The notes under the pieces are model-generated. The model saw only the letters and a program-made list of their open reading frames with translations, did no database searches and was not told the origin of the DNA. DNA of 64,000 bases from contig OZ244854.1 in NCBI GenBank assembly GCA_965220985.1, forward strand, positions 3,844,001-3,908,000. The letters run 5' to 3'. A program made the translations under genes and the position numbers. Positions 9,292-17,635 of the stretch are shown here, in pieces (the stretch's first letter is position 1; the number at the start of each line of letters is the position of its first letter). The DNA is from JAPPHA01 sp965220985 (GTDB taxonomy: Bacteria > Pseudomonadota > Alphaproteobacteria > Rhodobacterales > Rhodobacteraceae).

Positions 9292-9308
9292 TTGGAATTC
9301 AATTCCAA
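9292..9308. promoter_or_regulatory. Predicted IclR-type operator (site 1)
   Basis: The 17-base palindrome TTGGAATTCAATTCCAA, half-sites TTGGAA and TTCCAA with a 5-base spacer, ends 28 bases before the ATG at 9337. The same half-sites and spacing occur at 17368-17384 in front of the iclR-type gene. A palindrome of this size shared by a regulator's own promoter and a nearby operon is the usual sign of a common regulator. It also argues that translation starts at 9337, not at the upstream in-frame ATG at 9199. Confidence 0.75.
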
Positions 9309-9336
9309 GAGCGGATTTGACCACGAAGGAACCGGC

Positions 9337-11301
9337 ATGGCGGTCACAAGATGGGAAGATGACGCAACCGTCTGGGCCGGGCCGTTCTACGGGGCCGAAG
9401 CGTTGCAGTACCGGCCTGGCGTCGCCTCAGCGCCCGTTGGCGGGCGGATCATCACCTGCGTCGATGTGGTCGACTGGTCGGGAACCGGAACGCGAGACTT
9501 GATGCTGTCGGCCTGGGACGCCTGCTACGACGGACGGGTAATGCTCTTTCGGCAAGTTGGCGCGCAGGAAGATGGCACGCCGGTCCTCGGCAAGCAGGAA
9601 TATGTCGAGGGTGTCCGGGGCTTTGTCACTGCCGTGCCGGACGGCGATATCTTCCACCTCGTCTCGACCTCGCGGCTGCGATCAGAGGTCTACCTCTTCC
9701 CCAATGTCGGCAAGAAAGGCGCGCCGGAATTCGTCGACCCGGTCGTGCTGGAACTGGACGTGGATTGGGTGAAGGGCAACGAATACCTGCATGTGGCGCG
9801 CTTTGCCGATCTTGACGATGACGGCGTGCCCGAGTTGATCGTCGGGACCGATTACTGGGACGATTATTGGCCCAACGGACTCGAATGGAACGACGTCGGC
9901 TACCGCGCATACGACGCAGCTGGCCGGTGGCTGGGCGGTCCGCTTCGAGGCTACGCCTATTCGTTTCGAAACGTCGGGACAGCAGCGGCGCCTGTGCTGG
10001 AACGTGGCAAGCCATTGCTGACTGAAGACGGCCCGCTCGAGGTATATGGTCAGCTTTCCCCCGCCTTCGGCACCTTCGCACCGGGCACCTTGTCAATGGT
10101 GGCAGGCGAGTTTTGGAACATTCTCCACTTGGCGGAACAGACCGGGCCACGCCAGTTTCAGCAAACGCAACTGGTGACTGACTCGGACGGCACCGACCTC
10201 GCATTGGACCATTGCATCAACATTCCCTGCGTCACCGACTGGGACGGCGACGGGCGGTTGGACATCCTGGTCGGGGCCGAGGACGGCTACGTGAGTTTTC
10301 TGCGGAATGTCTCTGACGGCCCCCCGAGGTTTCGGCATCAAGGGCGGGTCGAGACCGCTTCCCCACTCATCCATTCGGGCGTGCTTCCAAGCCCGGCGGC
10401 GTTCGACTTCACCGGAAACGGGCAGCCTGACCTCGTGGTGGGGAACTCGGCCGGAGAGTTGATGTTCTTTGAGCATGACGGCGCGAACCATGCAGCTGCA
10501 CTGGCGCGCGAACACCTCCTGAGTGCGAATGGCGAGCGGATCCGAATCGCCGCAGGGCTGACCGGATCCATCCAAGGCCCGTCCGAAAAGATGTTCGGCT
10601 ATACCTGCCCGACGGTTGCCGACTGGACCGGCAGCGGGTTGGGCGACCTGCTGGTCAGCGATGTGACAGGTTATCATCGCCTCTTCCGCAATCTCGGCGG
10701 GGGGCAGACGCCGCCACAATTCGCGGCCGAGGAACTACTGCATTGCGACGGCGCGCCGTTGAAAACGGTCTGGCGTGTGCGACCAGCGGTGACGGGTTGG
10801 GGGATAGATCAACTCCATTACATCGCGCTGGACGAAGACGGGGTGCTGTCCGACTGGACGCGCCTGTCCGATACCGAGCTTTGCGACAAACGGCATCTGC
10901 ACTGGGAGGACGGGCGACCGATCCGGTTCACGGTTGATGTGGGTGGCGGGCGTGGTCGCGTCAAGCTCTGCCTCTGCGCATGGGAAGAACCCGGGCGCAT
11001 CGATTTGATATTCGGGACCCATGCGCGGGCCTGCGTGCCCGATGACCCAGAAACAGGCGCGCCGCGGAACACCACCGGGCAGGCGGGGGTCTTTTTCGCC
11101 AGGAACGTTGGAACACCGAACGCCCCATGTTTCGCGCCACCTGTCGCCATGCGCCACAAGGGCGAAGTCATCGCCATGGCCATGCACGTGGCCTCGCCCG
11201 AGGCTGTCGATTGGGCCGGGCGTGGCGCGCTCGATCTGATCGTCGGGGTCGAGGACGGCAGCCTCGTCTGGCTCAAGCGGGAGGATCTGGAATGGGCGTG
11301 A
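9337..11301 (+). CDS. FG-GAP/VCBS-like repeat beta-propeller protein
   Basis: About 654 residues with at least six repeats of the FG-GAP kind: DLDDDGVPELIVG, DWDGDGRLDILVG, DFTGNGQPDLVVG, DWTGSGLGDLLVS, DWAGRGALDLIVG and an early DWSGTGTRDLMLS. Each Asp/Gly-rich loop can bind calcium and begins a propeller blade. The start at 9337 is set by GAAGGA seven bases upstream and by the operator before it. No signal peptide or membrane segment follows this start, unusual for a family that is mostly extracytoplasmic. The gene overlaps the dehydrogenase by ten bases and is part of a catabolic operon, so an enzymatic or sugar-binding role is possible. Function unknown. Confidence 0.85.
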   Translation: MAVTRWEDDATVWAGPFYGAEALQYRPGVASAPVGGRIITCVDVVDWSGTGTRDLMLSAWDACYDGRVMLFRQVGAQEDGTPVLGKQEYVEGVRGFVTAVPDGDIFHLVSTSRLRSEVYLFPNVGKKGAPEFVDPVVLELDVDWVKGNEYLHVARFADLDDDGVPELIVGTDYWDDYWPNGLEWNDVGYRAYDAAGRWLGGPLRGYAYSFRNVGTAAAPVLERGKPLLTEDGPLEVYGQLSPAFGTFAPGTLSMVAGEFWNILHLAEQTGPRQFQQTQLVTDSDGTDLALDHCINIPCVTDWDGDGRLDILVGAEDGYVSFLRNVSDGPPRFRHQGRVETASPLIHSGVLPSPAAFDFTGNGQPDLVVGNSAGELMFFEHDGANHAAALAREHLLSANGERIRIAAGLTGSIQGPSEKMFGYTCPTVADWTGSGLGDLLVSDVTGYHRLFRNLGGGQTPPQFAAEELLHCDGAPLKTVWRVRPAVTGWGIDQLHYIALDEDGVLSDWTRLSDTELCDKRHLHWEDGRPIRFTVDVGGGRGRVKLCLCAWEEPGRIDLIFGTHARACVPDDPETGAPRNTTGQAGVFFARNVGTPNAPCFAPPVAMRHKGEVIAMAMHVASPEAVDWAGRGALDLIVGVEDGSLVWLKREDLEWA

Positions 11302-12101
11302 CGGTCACGGGCGCAACGCGGTTGATGGTGGTCATCGGCGATCCGATCGTCCAGATCCGCACGCCCGCCGTGATCAACCCGATTTTTGCCGCCCGTGCAG
11401 CCAATATCGCCTGCGTTCCGCTCCATGTCCGTGCCGACGAACTCGCCGATGCATGGACCGGCTTGAAGGCGATGCAGAACGTCGTGGGGATTGGCGTCAC
11501 CCTGCCCCACAAGGCCGCAGTGCTGGATCTCTGTGACAGCCTCGACCCGCTCGCCGAGACCCTGGGTGCCGCCAACGTCGTGCGACGTGAAGCGGATGGC
11601 ATGTTTCGCGGGTACCAGTTCGACGGTGCCGGGTTCGTGACCGGCTTGATCAGCAAGGGCGTGGAACTGAACGGCATGGAATGTCTCCTGCTTGGCGCGG
11701 GCGGTGCCGCCACGGGGATCGCACATGCGCTTTTGCAGGCGGGAGTGTCCCGTCTGACAATTGCCAACCGGACCGCAGCGAAGGCGCATGCCTTGGCCGA
11801 GAAGATGAACGGCATCGTTGGCGGCAAGCGTGCCACGGCTGGTGCGCCGGTCCCGCGCGCAGGTCAGCTGATCGTCAACGCCACGTCGCTGGGGCTGAAT
11901 GCCTCGGACCCTCTGCCCCTGCCGTCCGACGGGCTCGTCCCCGGAACGATCGTCGCCGACGTCATCGCGGAGCCCGAATTCACGCCGCTGCTCGAGGCGG
12001 CACGAGCACGCGGGCTCGAAGTCTGTTCGGGTATCGAGATGATCCGGGGGCAGGCAACCGCCATTGCGGACCACTTTTGCGAAGTTTGGCACCGGCAATA
12101 G
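11292..12101 (+). CDS. Shikimate dehydrogenase-like NAD(P)-dependent oxidoreductase
   Basis: A 269-residue protein of the AroE superfamily. Catalytic Lys74 (TLPHK), Asn95 (GAANVV) and Asp111 (GYQFDG) are kept, and the nucleotide-binding loop GAGGAA is at 135-140. The substrate motif, normally HSxSP with two serines that hold the shikimate carboxylate, reads QIRTP here (residues 21-25), so Ile22 and Thr24 replace the serines. This speaks against a housekeeping aroE and for one of the AroE-like classes (YdiB, SdhL, RifI, Ael1) acting on a related polyol acid. The ATG at 11292 lies inside the end of the propeller gene, indicating coupling. The gene converges on the isomerase, four bases away. 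Confidence 0.85.
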   Translation: MGVTVTGATRLMVVIGDPIVQIRTPAVINPIFAARAANIACVPLHVRADELADAWTGLKAMQNVVGIGVTLPHKAAVLDLCDSLDPLAETLGAANVVRREADGMFRGYQFDGAGFVTGLISKGVELNGMECLLLGAGGAATGIAHALLQAGVSRLTIANRTAAKAHALAEKMNGIVGGKRATAGAPVPRAGQLIVNATSLGLNASDPLPLPSDGLVPGTIVADVIAEPEFTPLLEAARARGLEVCSGIEMIRGQATAIADHFCEVWHRQ

Positions 12102-12105
12102 GCGA

Positions 12106-12906
12106 TCAGGGCTGCCCGAACAGCGCCTGACAGCGCGCTATCGCGATGTCGAGAACCTCGCCCGGCTCGCGCTTCCACCAATCGTCCGAGAATATCTCGA
12201 CCTCCACCGGCCCCGCATAGCCTGCGCGACGCACCTGATCGGCCATGCCCGCCAGGTCAATCACGCCATCGCCCATCATGCCGCGGTCTCGGACCAGGTC
12301 GCGCGTGGGGATCAACCAGTCATTGACATGAAACCCCAGGATGCGCCCGTTTTCCCCCGCCCGTGCGACCTCTTGCGGCAAGGCGGGATCCCACCAGACA
12401 TGGTGAGCATCGATCACGACCCCAGTGCCTGCGCCCAGCCGTTTGCAAAGGTCATTGGCCTGCGCGAGGGTCGAAAAGACGGATCGATCACCCGTGAGCA
12501 TGGGGTGCAAAGGCTCGATCGCCAGTTTCAATCCAAGCGCGCGGGCTGGTCCCAGAAGCTCAGCGAGCGCCTGTTCCACCCGGTCTCTCTCCGCTGCAAG
12601 ACTTCGCTCCCCCAAACCGCCGCCAGTAAAGAGAAAAACGTGATCTGCACCGAACCGTGCCGCGCGCTCCAATTCTGCCTGCGCCGATGACAACCCGTCC
12701 TCGGTGAACGGGCCAATGCGGTGATACCCCAAGGCTTGCAGGCCGAAGCGCCGCATCCGCGCAAGCGCCTTTTCTTCCCCGACCTTGTCGATTTCCTGTC
12801 CCCAGATCGAGACGTGGCGGATGCTGCGCTCCGCGCAAAGTTCGAGGAACTCGAGCATGTCGGCACGCTCGCGCACCGTGGCGTGGTTGATGGCGATCTC
12901 GACCAC
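12106..12906 (-). CDS. TIM-barrel sugar phosphate isomerase/epimerase-like protein
   Basis: A 266-residue protein of the AP-endonuclease-2/xylose-isomerase-like barrel superfamily. Likely metal ligands are Glu in LAIEPLHPM, Asp in VIDAHHVWWD, His in GFHVND and Glu in VEVEIFSDDWW, spaced as in this family. Members include hydroxypyruvate isomerase, ketose epimerases and 3-dehydroshikimate dehydratases; with an AroE-like neighbour the last is worth considering but unproven. I start at the GTG at 12906, four bases after the ATPase stop; no suitable ATG exists nearby and upstream residues are not homologous in type. It is the last gene of the leftward operon. Confidence 0.82.
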   Translation of the reverse strand: MVEIAINHATVRERADMLEFLELCAERSIRHVSIWGQEIDKVGEEKALARMRRFGLQALGYHRIGPFTEDGLSSAQAELERAARFGADHVFLFTGGGLGERSLAAERDRVEQALAELLGPARALGLKLAIEPLHPMLTGDRSVFSTLAQANDLCKRLGAGTGVVIDAHHVWWDPALPQEVARAGENGRILGFHVNDWLIPTRDLVRDRGMMGDGVIDLAGMADQVRRAGYAGPVEVEIFSDDWWKREPGEVLDIAIARCQALFGQP

Positions 12907-12910
12907 TGCG

Positions 12911-13741
12911 TCAGAACTTGTAGACGCCGAGCTTGGCAAAGATCTTGTAGATCCTCTCGGCATACTCGGCGAATTCCGGGTATTCCCCCAGATGCGCCGG
13001 GCGGGGTCGCGGCAGGTTGATCTCGATCGCGTCGACGATCACGCCGGGGCTCTTGGACATGACGAGGACCCGGTCCGACAGCCCCACCGCCTCTTCGATG
13101 GAGTGCGTGATGAAGAGCACGGTTTTCTGCGTTTCGAGCCACAGCATCTCGAGATCATGGCGGATCTGCGTGCGGGTGATGGCGTCGAGCGCGCCAAAAG
13201 GCTCGTCCATCAAGAGCATCGAGGGATCATGCACGAGGGCCCGCGCAAGAGAAACGCGCTGTCGCATTCCGCCGGACAGTTGCCTCGGGTAGCGGTCTTC
13301 GGACCCCGCGATGCCGAGGCGCTCGAACAGCGACTCCGCACGCGCCCGCAGCGTGCCATGATCGATCCGGCGGATTTCCTGCTGCAGCATCACGTTCTTG
13401 ATCGCGGTCCGGAAATCAAGCAGCAGGTGGTCCTGAAAGACGATCCCCACGTCAGAGATCGGCTTGCTCAACCGGGTACCGTCGATCTCGATCGTTCCCT
13501 CGGTCGCAGGCTCGAGGCCCGAAACCAGCAGCAATGTCGTGGACTTGCCGCAGCCCGACGGGCCGATGAGGCTCACGAACTCCCCCGGCTTCACGTTCAA
13601 ATCCATGGGGCCGAGCGCGTGGACCGCCTTCTCCGTGCCCTCGTCGTAGACCTTGGTGATGCCGCTTGCGACAATCGATGCACCGATTTTGGCGTCGACC
13701 GCGCCGGCAGAGGCCAGCGCTGAAGGTCCTGAGCCTTTCAT
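12911..13741 (-). CDS. ABC transporter ATPase (nitrate/sulfonate/pyrimidine-precursor type)
   Basis: A 276-residue ATP-binding subunit with Walker A GPSGCGKST, signature LSGGMRQR and Walker B LLMDEPFGALD. The SsuB/TauB class is indicated by the short length and by the TRTQIRHDLEMLW segment after Walker B. Two in-frame ATGs are possible; the one at 13741 has AAAGG before it, the one at 13762 has no ribosome site, so I use 13741. It follows a permease gene and precedes the isomerase, all on the minus strand, and energises import of the operon's substrate. Confidence 0.88.
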   Translation of the reverse strand: MKGSGPSALASAGAVDAKIGASIVASGITKVYDEGTEKAVHALGPMDLNVKPGEFVSLIGPSGCGKSTTLLLVSGLEPATEGTIEIDGTRLSKPISDVGIVFQDHLLLDFRTAIKNVMLQQEIRRIDHGTLRARAESLFERLGIAGSEDRYPRQLSGGMRQRVSLARALVHDPSMLLMDEPFGALDAITRTQIRHDLEMLWLETQKTVLFITHSIEEAVGLSDRVLVMSKSPGVIVDAIEINLPRPRPAHLGEYPEFAEYAERIYKIFAKLGVYKF

Positions 13742-13767
13742 GTCGCCTTTGTCCTTTGTCATGCGAA

Positions 13768-14616
13768 TCAGTGGCCTCGTCCCGCCCAGGGCATCAAGAC
13801 GCGTTCGAAGATGGTCATCCCCGAGTTGAACACCAGGGCCACGAGGGCAGCGGCGATCAATCCGGCAAACATGAGCGACACGTCCATGAAGGCCGAAGCC
13901 TGCATGATCATGAAGCCAAGCCCTGCGTCCGAGGCGATGAACTCCGCGATGATGACCCCCTCCACCGCTTTCACGATCCCTATTTTCATGCCCGAGAAGA
14001 TCGCGGGCATGGCCGCAGGCAGTCGGAATTTCCAGAAGCTCTGCCAGTCGCTCGCCCCCATGGAGCGCGAAATGTAGTACAGCCGTTGATCCACGTGCTT
14101 GAACCCGTGCATGGCGTCCACGAGAATCGGGAAGAAGCACATCAGAAAGACGATCAGGGCCGAGATCAACGGGCCGATTCCGAACCAGATGATCAGGATC
14201 GGGCCGATGACCGTCTTGGGCATGATGTTCAGGAATATGATCACCGGGTACAGCCCGCGCTCCAGCGCAGGGACTGACACGATGGCATAGGCGAGCGGGA
14301 CGGAGACCAGGACACCGATGGCAAAGCCCTGAACGATGGTCACCGAGGTGGCCCCCGCATGGCCCGCGATCATCAGCCATTCCGAGAGCAGGCGTCCCAG
14401 AAAGTCACTTGGCTTTGGGAAAAGCCAGGTGGGCACATCGAACCAGACGGCCAGCGCCTCCCAAATGATCAGCAACGCTGCAACCGCAGCGAGACCGATC
14501 AGGGCGGACAAGCCATAGGCAACGACAATCCGACGCAATGCGCCGAGCGCCCCATTGGGCCCGGTCCGCCATTCCATCACTTGAGCTGAGAAGAGCGAGA
14601 GAAACCTGCCTGACAT
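13768..14616 (-). CDS. ABC transporter permease, second of two in the operon
   Basis: A 282-residue inner-membrane protein with about six hydrophobic segments and the permease coupling loop around SRSMGASDWQSFWKFRLPAA, which aligns with the SRSVGASWWQTFRLFELPSA of the permease at 15732. It belongs to the SsuC/TauC class. The start is uncertain: the ATG at 14616 has no clear ribosome site, and a second ATG 39 bases further in (MEWRTG) is equally plausible. With the other permease it would form a heteromeric channel, since only one binding protein and one ATPase are present. Confidence 0.85.
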   Translation of the reverse strand: MSGRFLSLFSAQVMEWRTGPNGALGALRRIVVAYGLSALIGLAAVAALLIIWEALAVWFDVPTWLFPKPSDFLGRLLSEWLMIAGHAGATSVTIVQGFAIGVLVSVPLAYAIVSVPALERGLYPVIIFLNIMPKTVIGPILIIWFGIGPLISALIVFLMCFFPILVDAMHGFKHVDQRLYYISRSMGASDWQSFWKFRLPAAMPAIFSGMKIGIVKAVEGVIIAEFIASDAGLGFMIMQASAFMDVSLMFAGLIAAALVALVFNSGMTIFERVLMPWAGRGH

Positions 14617-14675
14617 GTGCTGGGTCGCGTAGGGCGGAGGCGAATCCCGCCTCCGCCCGTTGCTTCACCGCCGCA

Positions 14676-15680
14676 TTACGGGCAAAGCACCGGCTCTGCC
14701 GGAACGTAATCGTTGGTGTAGTAGGTCGTCACCGGCTTGTCGGACGGCAAGTCCATGGCCGTGGTCATGACCGCGTACATCTCGTCCCATGTCTCTGCCG
14801 ATGTCGCGCCGATCGTGTCGCCGGTCCCGCCCGGGCAGGCAGACGCGAAACTGAACACGGCTGACTGAAGCAAGGCGTCCTTTGTGTTCTCCGTATCCGG
14901 GAACAGCGCCAGCAAATGGTCCACGGCGGCTTCCGGGTTTTCCATCGCCATCTTCCAGCCTTCGGCCGTGGCGGCAACGAAACGGCGATAGACCTCGGGA
15001 TTGTCAGCAAGCATGTCGTCGCGCGCGACAAGGCTCAGGCTCGCGATCGGCACGCCGTTGTCGTAGAAATACATGTTGCTGGCATCGATCCCCTGCGCGG
15101 CCAAGGGCACGACCACGTTCTCGGGCGTCTGCACCACGGCGTCGACCTGCCCGGACGTCAGAAGGCCCAGGAAGGCCTCCGCTGCCGCGTTGACGATTTC
15201 CACGTCGCTGTCCGAGAGATTGTTGGCCTTCAGAAAGACCGGCATGAGAGCCATCATGGCCGAGCCGGGCGAGACGGCCAGTTTCTTGCCGACCAGGTCC
15301 TGTGGCCCGGAAATGCCGCTTTCAGTCAGGAACTGAATGCCGAACTGGCCGGATTTCCAGACCGTCGAGATGATCTTGATCGGTGCGCCCTTGGACGCGA
15401 CGCCCAGGATCGCGCCCGTGTCGGCATAGCCGATGTCCACGTTCCCTGCGGCGACAAGCTGCGCGGCCACTGCCGAGCCACGCCCTTCGACCATGGTCAC
15501 GTCGAGATCATGCGCGGCATAGATTCCCTCGTTCTGGGCCATGGCAAAGCCCAGGTGCGCGGTATCGGCCGTCCAGTTCATCTGCATGGTGATGGCGTCT
15601 GCCGCAAGACTTGCGCTCGCCTGCATTGCCATTGCGGCTGCGACAAGCGTCGGTGCGAAAATGTTTCTGACTGTGAACAT
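14676..15680 (-). CDS. ABC transporter substrate-binding protein (NMT1/THI5-like)
   Basis: A 334-residue periplasmic protein. The ATG at 15680 is preceded by GGAGGAAACCG, a strong ribosome site, and opens a signal peptide with a likely cut after SLA near residue 27. The mature protein has the NMT1 pattern: QMNWTADTAHLGFAMAQ at the start, then NVDIGYADTGAILG and KKLAVSPGSAMMAL. The fold binds taurine, alkanesulfonates, pyrimidine precursors or aromatic acids in known cases; the ligand here is unknown. The gene lies between the two permease genes of the same operon. Confidence 0.88.
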   Translation of the reverse strand: MFTVRNIFAPTLVAAAMAMQASASLAADAITMQMNWTADTAHLGFAMAQNEGIYAAHDLDVTMVEGRGSAVAAQLVAAGNVDIGYADTGAILGVASKGAPIKIISTVWKSGQFGIQFLTESGISGPQDLVGKKLAVSPGSAMMALMPVFLKANNLSDSDVEIVNAAAEAFLGLLTSGQVDAVVQTPENVVVPLAAQGIDASNMYFYDNGVPIASLSLVARDDMLADNPEVYRRFVAATAEGWKMAMENPEAAVDHLLALFPDTENTKDALLQSAVFSFASACPGGTGDTIGATSAETWDEMYAVMTTAMDLPSDKPVTTYYTNDYVPAEPVLCP

Positions 15681-15731
15681 CGGTTTCCTCCCCAGATCTT
15701 GGTGTTTCAGTTCAGTGAAAGGCGGTGGCAT

Positions 15732-16490
15732 TCAGAGCCTCCGCCACGGCAACAGGATGCGTTCAAGGAACGCGACCCCGAAACTCAAAAGGACGCCAAT
15801 CAAGGACGCAACGAAGAGAATCGCGAACAGGAACGGCGTGTTGGGGCCGTCCATCGCGCGCAAAACGAGATAGCCGAGCCCATTTTGCGAGTTCAGCCAT
15901 TCGACCACGATGACCACGGTCACAGCGATCACGATCGTGATGCGCAGACCCGAGAAAATGCTAGGCGCGGCTGACGGGAGTTCAAACAGGCGAAAGGTCT
16001 GCCACCACGACGCGCCGACAGATCGGCTCAGGTAGTATTGCCGCGGGTCGATGGACTTGAAGCCGGTGACACTGTCGACGAGCACCGGAAAGAAAGTGAT
16101 CAGCCCGGTCAGGATGACCTTTGGCGTATCCGCAAAGCCGAACCAGACGAGCATGAGCGGGGCGAGCGTGATCTTGGGCAGGCCCTGGATGAAAACGACG
16201 ATCGGATAAAGGATCTGCTCGGCCAATCGAAACTTTGCGATCAGATACCCAAGGATGATCCCCGGCAGAGCCCCGGCGACGAAGCCGTAAAGAATGAGCT
16301 TGGTGGTGATCAGCCCGTGGAGAAACAGGCGGTGGCGTTCCTCGATCAGGTCCGCCAGAAAGTCCGTTGGTGCAGGCAAGACGAAGATCGGCACCTGCAA
16401 GACGCGAACGAGCATTTGCCATATCAGCAAGAGCCCGGCGAACCACAGTAGTGGCTCGATCACCCTCGACATGCGGGCTCTGGCGCTCAT
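15732..16490 (-). CDS. ABC transporter permease, first of two in the operon
   Basis: A 252-residue membrane protein with six hydrophobic segments and the coupling loop SRSVGASWWQTFRLFELPSA. The start ATG overlaps the regulator's stop by four bases (ATGA), so it is translated with the IclR-type regulator. Class and length match SsuC/TauC-like permeases. The paralogue at 13768 is about 30 residues longer at its N-terminus. Import of the effector molecule sensed by the regulator is a natural inference from this coupling. Confidence 0.87.
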   Translation of the reverse strand: MSARARMSRVIEPLLWFAGLLLIWQMLVRVLQVPIFVLPAPTDFLADLIEERHRLFLHGLITTKLILYGFVAGALPGIILGYLIAKFRLAEQILYPIVVFIQGLPKITLAPLMLVWFGFADTPKVILTGLITFFPVLVDSVTGFKSIDPRQYYLSRSVGASWWQTFRLFELPSAAPSIFSGLRITIVIAVTVVIVVEWLNSQNGLGYLVLRAMDGPNTPFLFAILFVASLIGVLLSFGVAFLERILLPWRRL

Positions 16491-17323
16491 GTTGCCAACC
16501 CGTCGGTTGCGTCATCCAGCGAGACGCCGTGAGACGAGGTGCGCTGGCGCATGCGCAACGGCCAAAGCGCGCTGATCTCCTGCGATGCGGCCTGCAACGC
16601 CGCGACCAGAGTTGGCCAGCGGTCGGGATGAATGCGAATCGTCGGCCCGGCAATGGAGATCGTGCCCGCGACCGGCGCCGCTTCGTCCGGACCGGAACGG
16701 AATGTCACTGCCAGCGCCGAGGTCCCCGCCTCGGCCTCTTCGACCGACGCGCCAAATCCCTGTTCTCGGGTTTCCGCCAATCTTGCGCGCAGTTCATCCA
16801 CAGTGCGAGCGCTGTTTGGCCCCAAGGCACGGTTGGCCGTGAAGCCTCGGGAATAGACGATGGAAAGCGCCTGTTCCTCGGGCAACGTTGCAAGCCATGC
16901 CTTGCCATTGGCGGTCGCGTGCAAAACGATTTCTTGCCCCATGTCGGGGTCATAGCGCAGCCCCGAGACTGCCCCCTGTGCACGCGCCACCCAGACGAGA
17001 TCCTCGCCCTCCAGAATTGCCAGGCGGCAGTATTCCTGCGTCGCTTTCGCCAGATTTGACAGGGCCGACTGCACCACGTCCGGCACGTTGCGACCATCGA
17101 GGTTCCGAAACGCCAAGGTGCTCATGCGCAGTGACAAGGCATAGTTTTGGGATGCCGGGTCCTGCACCACCCAGCCGTGTTCAACGAGGGTGGTCAGCAG
17201 TCGATGTGCTGCGCTTGGTGCAATGTCGAGGCGCGCCGCCAGTTTGTGCACCTCGATCGGCGCGCGTTCGCTGGCCAAGACCTCCAGCATGGAGAGGCAT
17301 CTGGAAACGGCTGCTACGGTCAT
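16487..17323 (-). CDS. IclR-family transcriptional regulator
   Basis: A 278-residue regulator. Residues 1 to about 70 form the winged helix-turn-helix, beginning VSRCLSMLEVLASERAPIEV and reaching a recognition region SAAHRLLTTLVEHGW. The remaining part is the IclR effector domain, with the typical ATANGKAWLATLPEE segment and a C-terminal AGTISIAGPTIR. Members bind small aromatic or sugar-derived acids and act as repressors or activators. Forty-four bases before its start lies the palindrome at 17368, which suggests autoregulation. It heads a six-gene leftward operon and probably also controls the convergent operon at 9337. Confidence 0.92.
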   Translation of the reverse strand: MTVAAVSRCLSMLEVLASERAPIEVHKLAARLDIAPSAAHRLLTTLVEHGWVVQDPASQNYALSLRMSTLAFRNLDGRNVPDVVQSALSNLAKATQEYCRLAILEGEDLVWVARAQGAVSGLRYDPDMGQEIVLHATANGKAWLATLPEEQALSIVYSRGFTANRALGPNSARTVDELRARLAETREQGFGASVEEAEAGTSALAVTFRSGPDEAAPVAGTISIAGPTIRIHPDRWPTLVAALQAASQEISALWPLRMRQRTSSHGVSLDDATDGLAT

Positions 17324-17367
17324 GCGTCAATTCTCCGTCAGCGATCAGTACAACATTCTCGTCCAAA

Positions 17368-17384
17368 TTGGAACATGATTCCAA
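17368..17384. promoter_or_regulatory. Predicted IclR-type operator (site 2)
   Basis: TTGGAACATGATTCCAA: half-sites TTGGAA and TTCCAA with a 5-base spacer, the same as the site at 9292-9308. It lies 44 bases before the regulator start, where a repressor would block the promoter. IclR regulators are known to bind short palindromes of this general kind. I see no third copy in front of the internal genes of the leftward operon. Confidence 0.75.
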
Positions 17385-17549
17385 TTTTGAGATCAGCACC
17401 AATTTGAGGCGCCTCGATGAAGTCGCGAGCGTTGGGGACAAATTTTCCCTGCGGCACTCCTCTGACGACGCCAAAGCCTTGAGGACCGTGCCCCGCCCCG
17501 CCAGACCTTTGGCGACGCCAGTGGGTTGAATTGCTGCGACGGTCATGCC

Positions 17550-17630
17550 CACTGGAACGTCATCGTGTACCATGGCGTCGTGCTCGAAATCTTCTGTATC
17601 GAGCCCCTTGGAAGCGCCGACAAGGAGTGA
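17550..17630 (+). other. Short reading-frame remnant before the antitoxin gene
   Basis: In the frame that stops at 17628 the sequence reads HWNVIVYHGVVLEIFCIEPL and ends a few residues later, right at the ribosome site of the antitoxin gene. The frame is open further upstream but without a convincing start. The position is where the toxin gene of an XRE-type pair would lie, so it may be a toxin remnant. The resemblance is not strong enough to name a family. Confidence 0.25.
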
Positions 17631-17635
17631 CGCAG

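Noticed and set aside
9199..9336. Upstream start for the propeller gene adding 46 residues
   Set aside because: The added residues are not protein-like for this family, and the region contains the palindromic operator; the ATG at 9337 has GAAGGA before it.
12911..14380. A 489-residue reading of the minus-strand ATPase
   Set aside because: The first 210 residues are an out-of-frame shadow of the permease gene at 13768.
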